The notes beneath the pieces were generated by a model. The model was not told the origin of the DNA and did no database searches. It worked only from the letters and a program-made list of their open reading frames with translations. Below, in pieces: positions 9,925 through 18,515 of a stretch of 64,000 bases of DNA; the first letter of the stretch is position 1, and each line of letters starts with the position of its first letter. Location of the stretch: positions 8,332 through 72,331 of the forward strand of contig FR883402.1 of assembly GCA_000435835.1 (NCBI GenBank), given 5' to 3'. A program made the position numbers and the translations under genes. This DNA is from Clostridium sp. CAG:221 (GTDB lineage Bacteria > Bacillota > Clostridia > Clostridiales > Clostridiaceae).

Positions 9925-9935
9925 TATATTTTTCA

Positions 9936-9964
9936 ATATGGCCCTAGGAAATCTAGGGCTATAT
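9936..9964. terminator. Hairpin after the small basic gene
   Basis: ATATGGCCCTAG (9936-9947) pairs with CTAGGGCTATAT (9953-9964) over 12 bp with one G-T pair and a GAAAT loop. The downstream tract is ATTTATTA, so termination may be partial. Confidence 0.6.
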
Positions 9965-10047
9965 TTATTAAGTGCGATAGATTTTGTAAATTTAATAAAA
10001 AATGATACAATATAACCTATATAATGAAGTGTAGGAGGGAAAGAAAA

Positions 10048-10314
10048 ATGGATAATGATAAATATAGAAAAGATATTTCCAATAGACTTAAGAGAATTGA
10101 GGGGCAAGTTAAGGGAATACAGGGAATGGTGGAAAAGGATGCATGTTGTGATGATATCCTTATTCAGATTTCAGCTGTAAGATCTGCTATTAATAAAGTT
10201 GGAAGCATGATGATAGAACATTATGCCAATAACTGCATGGGCATTGAGAAGGATAGTATTGAAGAAGCTAGAATAAAAAAGCTTGTCAAAACTATAAATA
10301 CATTTATAAAATAA
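10048..10314 (+). CDS. CsoR/RcnR/FrmR-family transcriptional repressor
   Basis: 88 residues, all-helical. The N-terminal RLKRIEGQVKGIQGMVE is the DNA-contacting helix of this family. Candidate sensing residues are C33, C34, H58 and C63. In copper-sensing CsoR the pattern is Cys-x24-His-x3-Cys; here H58 is followed by Asn at the expected position 62, and Cys is shifted to 63, so the effector (Cu, Ni, formaldehyde, sulfide) is uncertain. ATG 10048 fits AGGAGGGA at 10033; an earlier in-frame ATG at 10024 precedes that site. No copA, copZ or other obvious target is adjacent. A possible promoter is TTGTAA (9979) with TACAAT. Confidence 0.85.
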   Translation: MDNDKYRKDISNRLKRIEGQVKGIQGMVEKDACCDDILIQISAVRSAINKVGSMMIEHYANNCMGIEKDSIEEARIKKLVKTINTFIK

Positions 10315-10348
10315 TGATGAACTATATTTATATAATTCATCATTTTTT
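10313..10348. terminator. Bidirectional terminator between the csoR-like gene and the exporter pair
   Basis: AATGATGAA (10313-10321) pairs with TTCATCATT (10336-10344), followed by a T-run; the opposite strand is also T-rich after the stem. Confidence 0.7.
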
Positions 10349-10368
10349 ATTATTAAATCATTATAAAA

Positions 10369-10827
10369 TTATTGTTGATTAAATCCTTTAGTAGAATACT
10401 TTCTTTTAGCTCTGAAAATAAGTGAAGTAATGGTGGATATAAAAATTACACCTAAAGCAAGAGTTCCAGCATTAGCCAAAGTATTTATTCCTAAATGCAG
10501 AGCAGTTTCTAACTCTCCTTTAATTGTGGCAAGCATTGTATAGTACATTCCACCTCCAGGAACCAATGGGAATAAAGCACAAATTATAAAGGAAGTAACA
10601 GGCGTCTTAAAAATTCTAGCTAAAATTTCGCTATATGTACTGAATACTAAAGCAGAAATAAATAATGAAGAAACTTCACTTAGACCTAGAGATAGTGGCA
10701 AGGAATAGCAATACCAACTTAGTCCTCCCCCTAAAGCTGCAAAAATAAGTTTCTTACCTTTTATATTAAAAAGTATTCCAAAACCAAAGGTTACTATAAA
10801 TGAAACAAACGACATACGTAATAACAT
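10369..10827 (-). CDS. Threonine/serine exporter-type membrane protein, small subunit (ThrE_2/YjjB-like)
   Basis: 152 residues with about five hydrophobic segments and the PLVPGGGMYYTM motif seen in ThrE/YjjB C-terminal halves. The family exports small polar metabolites (threonine/serine in ThrE, succinate for E. coli YjjPB); the substrate here is unknown. AGGAGG for this gene lies inside the end of the preceding gene, and only one base separates the two, so they are translationally coupled subunits of a split transporter. Confidence 0.8.
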   Translation of the reverse strand: MLLRMSFVSFIVTFGFGILFNIKGKKLIFAALGGGLSWYCYSLPLSLGLSEVSSLFISALVFSTYSEILARIFKTPVTSFIICALFPLVPGGGMYYTMLATIKGELETALHLGINTLANAGTLALGVIFISTITSLIFRAKRKYSTKGFNQQ

Positions 10828-10828
10828 A

Positions 10829-11587
10829 TTAAATACCTCCTAGAAATCTCATGCAAATACTTAAACCTGCACCAGTACCTACTGCAACAGAAATAGCAAT
10901 AAAAAATGCTTCAGCTGCTCGTGTAAGACCAGAAACCAAATCACCTGCTATAGTATCCCTTATGGCATTAGTAATGGCAAGACCAGGCACTAGAAGCATT
11001 ATAGAGCCAATGATAGTTTGATGTATGCCACTAGCAAGACCAAGCTTTTGTAGAATTACTGCTAAAATGGCAGTAAGGGCACCTGAAATTACATTAATAA
11101 AGAAAAAGTTTATTCTAAGTTCGTTGCCTTTTAGAGTAATAAGCCTAATTAATAGCCCTATAATAAAGGCTGAAAACATATCTTTTATTGTGCCACCAAA
11201 AAGGATTGCACATGAGCCAGCACCAAAAGCCGAAAAGAATAATGTCACCATAGATGAATATCTTTCCCCTTCATTTATTTTTATGAGCTCTTCTTTAAAT
11301 TGATCAACAGTTAGATTTCTACTTAGAATATTTCTAGACAAGTCATTTACCTTATCTATTTTGTTCAAATCAACTGTTCTGCTGACCACTCTTTTAGTTA
11401 AGGAGTATATTTCTCCTTTATGGAATATAGAGGTCATTATTCCGGTAGGAGTAACAAAGCTTTCTGCTTGTTCCGCTCCAAAGGTTTTGCAAATTCTCAA
11501 AATAGTATCTTCTACACGATAAGTTTCTCCGCCACTTTCCAAAATAATTTGACCTGCAAATGTTGCAACTTGTAAAATTTCGTTCAT
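10829..11587 (-). CDS. Threonine/serine exporter-type membrane protein, large subunit (ThrE/DUF1212, YjjP-like)
   Basis: 252 residues. A cytoplasmic N-terminal half (LQVATFAGQIILESGGETYRVEDTI is the usual opening) is followed from about residue 115 by five hydrophobic segments, including LLVPGLAITNAIRD. In other bacteria this unit is fused to the partner encoded immediately downstream. The ribosome site AATAGGAGAT precedes the ATG. It is transcribed away from glyA. Confidence 0.82.
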   Translation of the reverse strand: MNEILQVATFAGQIILESGGETYRVEDTILRICKTFGAEQAESFVTPTGIMTSIFHKGEIYSLTKRVVSRTVDLNKIDKVNDLSRNILSRNLTVDQFKEELIKINEGERYSSMVTLFFSAFGAGSCAILFGGTIKDMFSAFIIGLLIRLITLKGNELRINFFFINVISGALTAILAVILQKLGLASGIHQTIIGSIMLLVPGLAITNAIRDTIAGDLVSGLTRAAEAFFIAISVAVGTGAGLSICMRFLGGI

Positions 11588-11667
11588 GGTTTTATCTCCT
11601 ATTGTTTTTTTATAACTATATGTATTATAACATATAAAATAAATAGGTAATATATATAAAAATATAG

Positions 11668-11696
11668 TTGAATATATTATTAATTATATTTATAAT
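11668..11696 (+). promoter_or_regulatory. Predicted glyA promoter
   Basis: TTGAAT at 11668-11673 and TATAAT at 11691-11696 with a 17-nt spacer, 33 bases before the glyA start. On the opposite strand TATAAT at 11629-11624 could serve the divergent exporter pair. Confidence 0.6.
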
Positions 11697-11728
11697 TTTA
11701 ATAAAATATAAAAAATTGGGGTGATAAT

Positions 11729-12961
11729 ATGAATTTTGAAAATTTAGTGAAAGTTGACGAAGAAATTTATAATTTAGTTGGAAAAGAGTTAGAAAGAGAG
11801 CAAGAGGGGATTGAGCTTATAGCATCAGAAAATTTTGCATCAAAGGCAGTTATGGAAGCAATGGGCTCTTATTTAACAAACAAATATGCAGAAGGTTATC
11901 CAGCTAAACGTTATTATGGGGGCTGTCAAGTAGTTGATGAAGTTGAAGAGCTAGCAAGAGAAAGAGCTAAAAAGCTTTTTGGAGCAGAACATGCCAATGT
12001 ACAACCACATTCAGGATCACAAGCAAATATGGCAGTGTACTTTACAATACTTCAACCAGGTGATACAGTACTAGGCATGGACTTAAGCCATGGAGGACAT
12101 CTTACTCATGGTTCAACTGTAAATTTCTCAGGTAGATTATATAATTTCGTTTCTTATGGGGTTAATAAGGAAACTGAAATGATAGATTATGAACAGATAA
12201 GAAGATTAGCATTAGAATATAAGCCAAAGCTTATAGTTGCAGGAGCTAGTGCATATTCAAGAATAATAGACTTTAAAAAATTAAAGGATATTTGTGATGA
12301 AGTAGGGGCATATTTTATGGTTGATATGGCACATATAGCAGGACTTGTAGCAACAGGAGCACATCCTTCACCAGTACCATATGCAGATTTTGTTACTTCA
12401 ACAACTCATAAGACACTAAGAGGTCCTAGAGGTGGACTTATATTATGTAAAGAAAAGTATGCCAAAGCACTAGATAAGAATATTTTCCCTGGTATTCAAG
12501 GAGGTCCATTAATGCATACTATAGCTGCAAAAGCTGTATGCTTTAAAGAAGCACTTCAACCAGAATTTAAAGAATATATAAATAAAGTAGTGAAAAACTG
12601 TAAAGTATTAGCAGAAGAATTAGTAAAATATGATTTTAAATTAGTATCTAATGGAAGTGATAACCACTTAATTCTCGTTGATTTAAATAATAAGGATATA
12701 ACAGGAAAAGATGCAGAAAAGCTTTTAGATAGTATTGGAATAACAGTAAACAAGAATACTGTACCAAATGAAACAAAGAGTCCATTTGTTACTTCAGGTA
12801 TAAGAATAGGAACAGCAGCTGTAACAACTAGAGGCTTTGATGAAGAAGATATGAAAGAAGTGGCAGCTTTAATAAATGATGCAATTGAAAATAAGGATGA
12901 AAATTTATCATCATTAAAAAATAGAGTAAAAGCATTATGCAGTAAGCACCCTTTATATTAA
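11729..12961 (+). CDS. glyA: Serine hydroxymethyltransferase
   Basis: 410 residues, full length. It converts serine and tetrahydrofolate to glycine and 5,10-methylene-tetrahydrofolate using PLP. The PLP lysine is K228 in [13 protein letters not shown]; the N-terminal [11 protein letters not shown] and the YAEGYP segment are also intact. No glycine riboswitch or other structured leader is visible in the 140-base upstream region. The exonuclease III gene follows after 26 nt. Confidence 0.96.
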   Translation: MNFENLVKVDEEIYNLVGKELEREQEGIELIASENFASKAVMEAMGSYLTNKYAEGYPAKRYYGGCQVVDEVEELARERAKKLFGAEHANVQPHSGSQANMAVYFTILQPGDTVLGMDLSHGGHLTHGSTVNFSGRLYNFVSYGVNKETEMIDYEQIRRLALEYKPKLIVAGASAYSRIIDFKKLKDICDEVGAYFMVDMAHIAGLVATGAHPSPVPYADFVTSTTHKTLRGPRGGLILCKEKYAKALDKNIFPGIQGGPLMHTIAAKAVCFKEALQPEFKEYINKVVKNCKVLAEELVKYDFKLVSNGSDNHLILVDLNNKDITGKDAEKLLDSIGITVNKNTVPNETKSPFVTSGIRIGTAAVTTRGFDEEDMKEVAALINDAIENKDENLSSLKNRVKALCSKHPLY

Positions 12962-12987
12962 TAATGATATAAGCATAGGAGGAAACA

Positions 12988-13740
12988 ATGAAATTAATTT
13001 CTTGGAATGTAAATGGATTAAGAGCATGTGTACAAAAGGGATTTTTAGAATATTTTAATAGTGTTAATGCAGATGTGTTCTGTATTCAAGAAAGTAAGCT
13101 TCAGGAAGGTAAAATAGAACTAGATCTTCCAGGTTATGAGCAATATTGGAATTATGCAGAGAAAAAAGGATATTCAGGAACAGCAATATTTACAAAGAAA
13201 AAACCTTTAAGTGTAAAATATGGTCTTGGAATTGAAGAACATGATCATGAAGGTAGGGTAATTACCTTAGAGTTTGAAGATGAATATGTTATAACTGTTT
13301 ATACTCCTAATTCACAAAATGAACTGGCTAGACTTGATTATAGAATGAAGTGGGAAGATGATTTTAAAGAGTATTTAAAAGAACTTTCAAAAAAGAAGTC
13401 AGTAATCGTATGTGGAGATTTAAATGTAGCACATAAGGAAATAGACTTAAAGAATCCTAAGACTAACCGAAAAAATGCAGGATTTACAGATGAAGAAAGA
13501 GAAAAGCTTACTGATTTATTAAAGGCAGGCTTTATTGATACATTCAGATATTTTAAGCCAGATGTTACAGGGATTTATTCTTGGTGGTCATATAGGTTTA
13601 ATTCAAGAAAGAATAATGCTGGATGGAGAATTGATTATTTCCTAGTATCAGAAGATATGAAGGATAGATTGGTTTCAGCAGATATACACACAGAAGTTCT
13701 TGGCTCAGATCATTGTCCAGTAGAACTAGTAATTGAATAA
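12988..13740 (+). CDS. xth: Exodeoxyribonuclease III (AP endonuclease)
   Basis: 250 residues, the ExoA/XthA length. Motifs are [13 protein letters not shown] (metal-binding Asn), IQESKL (Glu), [13 protein letters not shown] and the C-terminal GSDHCPV with the catalytic His. It cleaves abasic sites and removes 3' blocks in base-excision repair. AGGAGG at about 12977 supports the start. It is probably transcribed with glyA and is ended by a strong terminator. Confidence 0.95.
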   Translation: MKLISWNVNGLRACVQKGFLEYFNSVNADVFCIQESKLQEGKIELDLPGYEQYWNYAEKKGYSGTAIFTKKKPLSVKYGLGIEEHDHEGRVITLEFEDEYVITVYTPNSQNELARLDYRMKWEDDFKEYLKELSKKKSVIVCGDLNVAHKEIDLKNPKTNRKNAGFTDEEREKLTDLLKAGFIDTFRYFKPDVTGIYSWWSYRFNSRKNNAGWRIDYFLVSEDMKDRLVSADIHTEVLGSDHCPVELVIE

Positions 13741-13751
13741 TTTATTTAAAA

Positions 13752-13789
13752 TAGACATAAACCTAAACTTGGTTTATGTCTACTTTTTT
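13752..13789 (+). terminator. Intrinsic terminator after xth
   Basis: TAGACATAAACC (13752-13763) pairs perfectly with 13771-13782 across a 7-nt loop, then C and six T. Confidence 0.9.
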
Positions 13790-13897
13790 ATGGCAAAATA
13801 GCATTAGAAAGGAAGAAAAAAGGCATAAAAAAGCATATTTTGGTGAAACTATGTAATAAGCAGAATATTTTGAAAAAAAGTAAAGGAGGTATAACTT

Positions 13898-14686
13898 ATG
13901 TATTGGATAGTTAGGGCAGAGAAAAAAGGACAGGGAATTAAAAAGCTAGTAAATCTAATATTAGCTTTATCTTTGATTATAGTAAATATAAGCACTATTT
14001 TTACATATGCCTATGAACCAACAGAAGCGTCCAATGAAAATATTAATAATAACTTTAAAGTATGTATTGACCCTGGACATCAGGCTAAATATGATTCTAG
14101 GGGTGAGCCAGTGGCACCAGGAAGTGGTGTCAAGAAAGCTAGGGTATCAGCTGGTACAAAAGGAGTTGCCACTAAGAAGAATGAATATGAAGTAAATTTG
14201 GAAGCAGCATTATTACTAAGAGAAATGCTTAATAATAAAAATTACAATGTAATAATGACAAGGGATAATAACGATGTAAATATTAGCAATATAGAGCGTG
14301 CAGAGATAGCTAATGAAAATAATGCAGATATTGTCATCAGGATACATTGTGATAGCTTACTGGATAGCAGTAAGACAGGAGCTACCATTCTTGTGCCAAA
14401 TAAGGATTGTGAATGGACAAAGGAAATATATGAGAATAGTTATAAATTTGCCACAATACTACAGGAAAAATTAAAAGGAGAAAATATTAAGGTAAATGGA
14501 GTATTTGAAAGAAAGGATATAACAGGATTCAATTGGTCTAAGGTACCAGTGGTAATTTTAGAGATGGGATTTATGAGCAATTATACTGAAGATACTATGC
14601 TTTCTAATCCTGATTATCAAAAAAAGCTTATGAATTGTGTATCTGAAGCAATAGATGAATATCAAAATGTTATGGACAAAAGATAA
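13898..14686 (+). CDS. Secreted N-acetylmuramoyl-L-alanine amidase (Amidase_3)
   Basis: 262 residues. Residues 15-38 form a signal peptide or membrane anchor after a short basic N-terminus. The Amidase_3 domain begins near residue 53: the zinc ligands fit H61 (CIDPGH), E96 (NEYEVNLEAA) and H150 (IRIHCDS), and the catalytic Glu is in VVILEMGFMSN near residue 222. It should cleave the peptide stem from MurNAc in peptidoglycan. There are no cell-wall-binding repeats, unlike many autolysins, so a sporulation or germination role (CwlC/CwlD-like) is possible but not shown. AAAGGAGG precedes the ATG. Confidence 0.88.
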   Translation: MYWIVRAEKKGQGIKKLVNLILALSLIIVNISTIFTYAYEPTEASNENINNNFKVCIDPGHQAKYDSRGEPVAPGSGVKKARVSAGTKGVATKKNEYEVNLEAALLLREMLNNKNYNVIMTRDNNDVNISNIERAEIANENNADIVIRIHCDSLLDSSKTGATILVPNKDCEWTKEIYENSYKFATILQEKLKGENIKVNGVFERKDITGFNWSKVPVVILEMGFMSNYTEDTMLSNPDYQKKLMNCVSEAIDEYQNVMDKR

Positions 14687-14788
14687 ATTTATTTCATAAA
14701 GCATAAAAAGAGTAATAAAAATATAAAAAGAGGATAAAATATAAGATAAATATTATTTTTCAAAATAATAATGTATAGGAGGTATTTG

Positions 14789-15430
14789 GTGAAAAAGTAT
14801 AATTTAATTTACTATTGGCAAAACTTCTTGGCTAATGAAGAGGATGTCTCACTTAAACCTAATGCATACGTTATAAAGTTTTGTATAGTAAATAAATATA
14901 GTTATGATTATTATTGTAATTGGTATTCATTTGCAAATGTAGAGAAATTAATAAGTTTTTTAAAATATGTAGTAATACCTTCAACATATATAACAAAGGC
15001 ATTTGGCAAAGATGAAAATACAATATTTTTAGATGCTTTAGATAAATACGAGTGTATGGAGTATTTGGAGAAAGCCAATGTTTTTGATAAGGCAGAATTA
15101 TTAAGAAAAGTTAATAGAGAATATGATTTTTTAAGCAGAATTGAAAAATGCAATTTAGGAATTGAAGGAGTTAAAAAGTATTTAGAGTTAGTTAATAAAT
15201 ATAATGATAGGAATGCTAAAATATTTCTTGAATTAGAATTTTATAAAAATGTAAATATGATTGGTAAAGGGCTAATAGATGAATATGAGAAGGAAAATAT
15301 GCTAGATGACTTGGAAGAAAATATGTCTTTAAATAAAAACGAAATATTATCAATGTTTGAAAATATAGATAAAAATATGTTTATGTTAAAAAGACTCAAT
15401 ACTTATTTGAATAATACGCTTACATTCTAG
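14789..15430 (+). CDS. Hypothetical protein, 213 residues
   Basis: The start is taken as GTG 14789, 6 nt after AGGAGG (14777-14782); an ATG at 14771 would place the ribosome site inside the gene. The protein is cytoplasmic in character, rich in Asn, Lys, Tyr and Leu, without membrane segments, and its C-terminal half (from about residue 90) is predicted helical and charged. I do not recognise a family. It is monocistronic, with its own terminator. Confidence 0.65.
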   Translation: MKKYNLIYYWQNFLANEEDVSLKPNAYVIKFCIVNKYSYDYYCNWYSFANVEKLISFLKYVVIPSTYITKAFGKDENTIFLDALDKYECMEYLEKANVFDKAELLRKVNREYDFLSRIEKCNLGIEGVKKYLELVNKYNDRNAKIFLELEFYKNVNMIGKGLIDEYEKENMLDDLEENMSLNKNEILSMFENIDKNMFMLKRLNTYLNNTLTF

Positions 15431-15431
15431 T

Positions 15432-15467
15432 AAAAAACAAGAGATTAATAAATATCTCTTGTTTTTT
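15432..15467 (+). terminator. Intrinsic terminator
   Basis: AAAAAACAAGAGAT (15432-15445) pairs with ATCTCTTGTTTTTT (15454-15467). Confidence 0.85.
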
Positions 15468-15593
15468 TTATGAAAATGAAGGTAAATAAATATTGCATAT
15501 TAACAAGAACAAAATAAAATGGTATATTAATATAAGTTATATAAAGTATTATTGATACTTTTATTAAAAATTAGAAATGAGAGATGTGATTAA

Positions 15594-17639
15594 ATGGATA
15601 AAAATAGATTTTTACCTATTTCTAGAGAAGATATGAATGAAAGAGGTTGGGAACAATGCGATTTTATTATCGTAACAGGTGATGCATATGTAGATCATCA
15701 TAGTTTTGGGACTGCTATCATATCAAGAGTTTTAGAAAATGAAGGTTACAAAGTAGGTATAATAGCACAGCCAGATTGGCATAGTACTGATGATTTTAAG
15801 AAGCTTGGTAAACCAAGACTTGGATTCCTTGTTAATGCAGGAAATATGGATTCAATGGTAAATCATTATACTGTAAGTAAAAGAAGAAGAGAAAAGGATC
15901 TTTATTCACCAGGTGGTGAAATGGGATTAAGACCAGATAGAGCAACTATTGTTTATTGTAACAAGATTAGAGAAGCTTATGGTAAGATAAATATATGTAT
16001 AGGTGGAGTAGAAGCCAGTCTAAGAAGATTTGCTCATTATGATTATTGGTCTGATAAAGTTAGAAAATCAATTCTTATAGATAGTGGTGCAGACCTTTTA
16101 ATATATGGAATGAGCGAAAAGCAAATAGTTGAAGTAGCTAGATGTATGAATGAAGGTTTTGAGGCTAAGTACATAAGACACGTACCAGGAACGTGCTATT
16201 TAGTAGATTCAATGGATGAAGTCTATGAAGAACATATTGTTATTCCTTCATATAAAGAAGTGACTGCAGATAAGAAAGTTTATGCGCAGGCTTTTAAAGT
16301 TACATATCAGGAGCAAGATCCTATAAGAGGAAGAACTATTGTGCAAGATCAAGGCGACAAGATACTTGTAGTTAATAAGCCAGAAGTAATTTTAAATAGA
16401 AAGGAACTTGATGCAGTATATGCACTTCCATACACTAAAGAATATCATCCATCATATAAGGAAGCAGGTGGAATTCCAGCTTTAGAAGAAGTAAAGTTTA
16501 GTATTATGAGTTCAAGAGGATGCTTTGGTAACTGTTCATTCTGCGCCATAACATTCCACCAGGGAAGAGCTGTTGAAAGTAGAAGTAAAGAATCTATAGT
16601 TAAAGAAGCTAAAGAAATGACAGAAATGCCAGACTTTAAGGGATATATTCATGATGTTGGAGGTCCTACAGCTAACTTTAGAAAGCCAGCATGTAAGCAT
16701 CAATTAACTATAGGTGCATGTAAGACTAAGCAATGTTTAAGTCCAAGTCCTTGTAGAAACTTAGAAGTTGATCATAAGGAATTCTTAGGCGTTCTTAGAA
16801 GTGTAAGAAGCTTACCAAAGGTTAAGAAGGTATTTGTACGTTCAGGTATCAGATATGACTATGTAATGGCAGATAAGGATGATACGTTCTTCAAGGAATT
16901 AGTGGAGCATCATGTTAGTGGACAATTAAAAGTAGCTCCAGAACATGTATCTGAAGAAGTATTAAAATATATGGGTAAACCAGCTGGTAGAACATATGAA
17001 GATTTTAGACAAAAGTTCTTTAGAATAACAGAAAAGTTAGGAAAGAAACAATATATAATTCCATACTTAATGTCAAGCCATCCAGGTAGCACATTAAAGG
17101 AAGCAATAAACCTTGCTGAATACTTAAGAGATATTAAGTATCAACCAGAACAAGTACAAGATTTCTATCCAACACCAGGAACATTATCAACAACAATCTT
17201 CTATACAGGACTTGATCCATTAACTATGAAGCCAGTTTATGTACCTAAAACTAAGGAAGAAAAGGCTATGCAAAGAGCACTTCTTCAATTCAGTAATCCT
17301 AAGAATTATAATATAGTTTATGATGCATTAATGAAGGCTGGAAGAGAAGATTTAATTGGTAATGGACCTAAGTGCTTAATAAGATCAAAAGAGCAAAGAT
17401 ATATGGATGCTCATGGTTTAGGATACAAAGGAAAAAGCCAAGGGAAGTCAAAAGATAAAGGTGGAAGAGGAAGCAAAAACTCTAAAAATTCTAAAGACTC
17501 AAGAAATTCAAAAAATAGAAGATCAAATGACACAAGGGATAATAGAAATCCTAGAGATGCAAGAGATACTAAATCACCTAAGAAATCAAGAGGAAGCTTT
17601 AAGGAAAGACAGGCTGCAAAAAATAGAAGAGGCAGATAA
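15594..17639 (+). CDS. ygiQ: YgiQ-family radical SAM protein
   Basis: 681 residues. The N-terminal [18 protein letters not shown] is characteristic of YgiQ. The radical SAM cysteines are C310, C314 and C317 (C-x3-C-x2-C in [12 protein letters not shown]). The family has no settled function. The last 65 or so residues form a low-complexity Lys/Arg/Asn/Ser tail with repeated [11 protein letters not shown] and RDARD units, likely disordered and nucleic-acid-binding. The start has only a weak ribosome site (GAGATGTGA). A possible alternate translation of the tail region is not a gene. Confidence 0.9.
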   Translation: MDKNRFLPISREDMNERGWEQCDFIIVTGDAYVDHHSFGTAIISRVLENEGYKVGIIAQPDWHSTDDFKKLGKPRLGFLVNAGNMDSMVNHYTVSKRRREKDLYSPGGEMGLRPDRATIVYCNKIREAYGKINICIGGVEASLRRFAHYDYWSDKVRKSILIDSGADLLIYGMSEKQIVEVARCMNEGFEAKYIRHVPGTCYLVDSMDEVYEEHIVIPSYKEVTADKKVYAQAFKVTYQEQDPIRGRTIVQDQGDKILVVNKPEVILNRKELDAVYALPYTKEYHPSYKEAGGIPALEEVKFSIMSSRGCFGNCSFCAITFHQGRAVESRSKESIVKEAKEMTEMPDFKGYIHDVGGPTANFRKPACKHQLTIGACKTKQCLSPSPCRNLEVDHKEFLGVLRSVRSLPKVKKVFVRSGIRYDYVMADKDDTFFKELVEHHVSGQLKVAPEHVSEEVLKYMGKPAGRTYEDFRQKFFRITEKLGKKQYIIPYLMSSHPGSTLKEAINLAEYLRDIKYQPEQVQDFYPTPGTLSTTIFYTGLDPLTMKPVYVPKTKEEKAMQRALLQFSNPKNYNIVYDALMKAGREDLIGNGPKCLIRSKEQRYMDAHGLGYKGKSQGKSKDKGGRGSKNSKNSKDSRNSKNRRSNDTRDNRNPRDARDTKSPKKSRGSFKERQAAKNRRGR

Positions 17640-17645
17640 TAAAAA

Positions 17646-17700
17646 GACACTACATATGAATGGTCACTGAAAAGTGACTTTCATATATAGTGTCCTTTTT
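17646..17700 (+). terminator. Intrinsic terminator after ygiQ
   Basis: A long stem: GACACTACATATGA (17646-17659) pairs, with one mismatch, with 17681-17694; an inner GTCACT/AGTGAC closes on a GAAA tetraloop. Five T follow. Confidence 0.88.
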
Positions 17701-17747
17701 GTTTTGTAGTTATTAGATTTGTTACGTACATAAAAAATATTATAAAG

Positions 17748-18317
17748 TTAGTATAAATTCTTTTGAGAAGATATCCATTCATTTTTTAAAAGTGAGTATA
17801 CTGCTAAATTCACTAGCTTTCCTTTAATTTTTTTAGCTTCTCTTAAGGTTCCTTCATAAGTAAGTCCACATTTCTTCATTACTTTTCCTGAAGCAGGGTT
17901 ATCTATATCATGCTTAGCTACAATTCTATTAATATGAATTTCCTTAAATAAATAATCAATAACAGCTTTAAAGGCTTCAGAAGTAAATCCCTCATTCCAG
18001 TATCTGCTACTAATACAATATCCTATCTCACAAGCTTCACTAGCTTCGTCTAGCTCAACTATGGAAATGGCACCGATTACTTCATGAATAGATTTCAATT
18101 CAATGGCCCAATTATAGATATTATTATTGTATTCCTCTATCCAGTTATTAATTATTTTTTGTGAAACATTCACATCGCTATGGGTAGGCCAGGATAAGAA
18201 TTTACTTACCTTAGGATCACTACCCCAATTTTTATACATGTATTCAGCATCACTATATTTAAATTTTCTAAGTATTAATCTATCAGTTTCTAATAAAACA
18301 GTACCTTTGTTAATCAC
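17748..18317 (-). CDS. GNAT-family N-acetyltransferase (RimJ/RimL type)
   Basis: 189 residues. It opens with LLETDRLILRKF, has the acetyl-CoA loop region around YCISSRYWNEGFTSEAF (about 98-114) and the NPASGKVMKKCGLTYEGTLR segment near the C-terminus, as in RimJ/RimL and many self-protection acetyltransferases. The substrate (a protein N-terminus or a small molecule) is not determinable. The start is GTG 18317 after AAGGGGGATT. It is divergent from the MATE leader, and the intergenic space holds the promoter of the latter. Confidence 0.82.
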   Translation of the reverse strand: MINKGTVLLETDRLILRKFKYSDAEYMYKNWGSDPKVSKFLSWPTHSDVNVSQKIINNWIEEYNNNIYNWAIELKSIHEVIGAISIVELDEASEACEIGYCISSRYWNEGFTSEAFKAVIDYLFKEIHINRIVAKHDIDNPASGKVMKKCGLTYEGTLREAKKIKGKLVNLAVYSLLKNEWISSQKNLY

Positions 18318-18353
18318 TATTAATCCCCCTTTATATTAAGTATATTAATATAA

Positions 18354-18382
18354 TAACAAAATAATGTAAAATGTGGTATAAT
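18354..18382 (+). promoter_or_regulatory. Predicted extended -10 promoter for the MATE leader
   Basis: TATAAT at 18377-18382 preceded by TGG (extended -10); the -35 region TAACAA at 18354-18359 is weak, with a 17-nt spacer. Transcription would start about 10-15 bases before the leader ORF. Confidence 0.6.
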
Positions 18383-18405
18383 TAATAAAAAAAGTAAGGG
18401 GGATT

Positions 18406-18447
18406 ATGATGAATAATCTGGATGTTATCAGCCTATTGGGAGAATAG
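18406..18447 (+). CDS. Leader peptide of the MATE pump gene, 13 residues
   Basis: The frame reads MMNNLDVISLLGE and stops with TAG at 18445. It has its own ribosome site, AAGGGGGA (18396-18403), close to two consecutive ATG codons (18406, 18409). It lies directly behind a readable promoter and its last codons form hairpin arms of the attenuator described in the next entry. Its length and position resemble leader peptides of erm and cat genes, where drug-dependent ribosome stalling controls the downstream gene. Translation of the peptide is inferred, not shown. Confidence 0.55.
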   Translation: MMNNLDVISLLGE

Positions 18448-18513
18448 GCTAAAATAAATAAAACTATTCTCTCATGATCAAATAGCAATTAATTATTTGA
18501 GAAATGGAGAATA
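18430..18513 (+). promoter_or_regulatory. Candidate translational attenuator upstream of the MATE pump
   Basis: Four segments can pair in two exclusive ways. Segment 1, AGCCTATT (18430-18437), pairs with AATAGGCT (18443-18450). Segment 2, GGGAGAATAG (18438-18447), pairs with segment 3, CTATTCTCTC (18464-18473), over 10 bp with one G-T. Segment 3 (TATTCTC, 18465-18471) also pairs with segment 4, GAGAATA (18507-18513), which overlaps the pump ribosome site GGAGA (18506-18510); an inner stem TCAAATA/TATTTGA (18478-18484/18494-18500) supports 3:4. A ribosome stalled in the leader would block segment 1, allow 2:3 and free the ribosome site. Confidence 0.6.
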
Positions 18514-18515
18514 AT

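Noticed and set aside
11597..11728. Possible glycine riboswitch before glyA.
   Set aside because: The spacer is almost pure A/T with a plain promoter and lacks the conserved GC-rich riboswitch elements.
17461..17670. A 69-codon alternative frame over the repetitive tail of ygiQ.
   Set aside because: It is an out-of-frame shadow of low-complexity sequence without a ribosome site.
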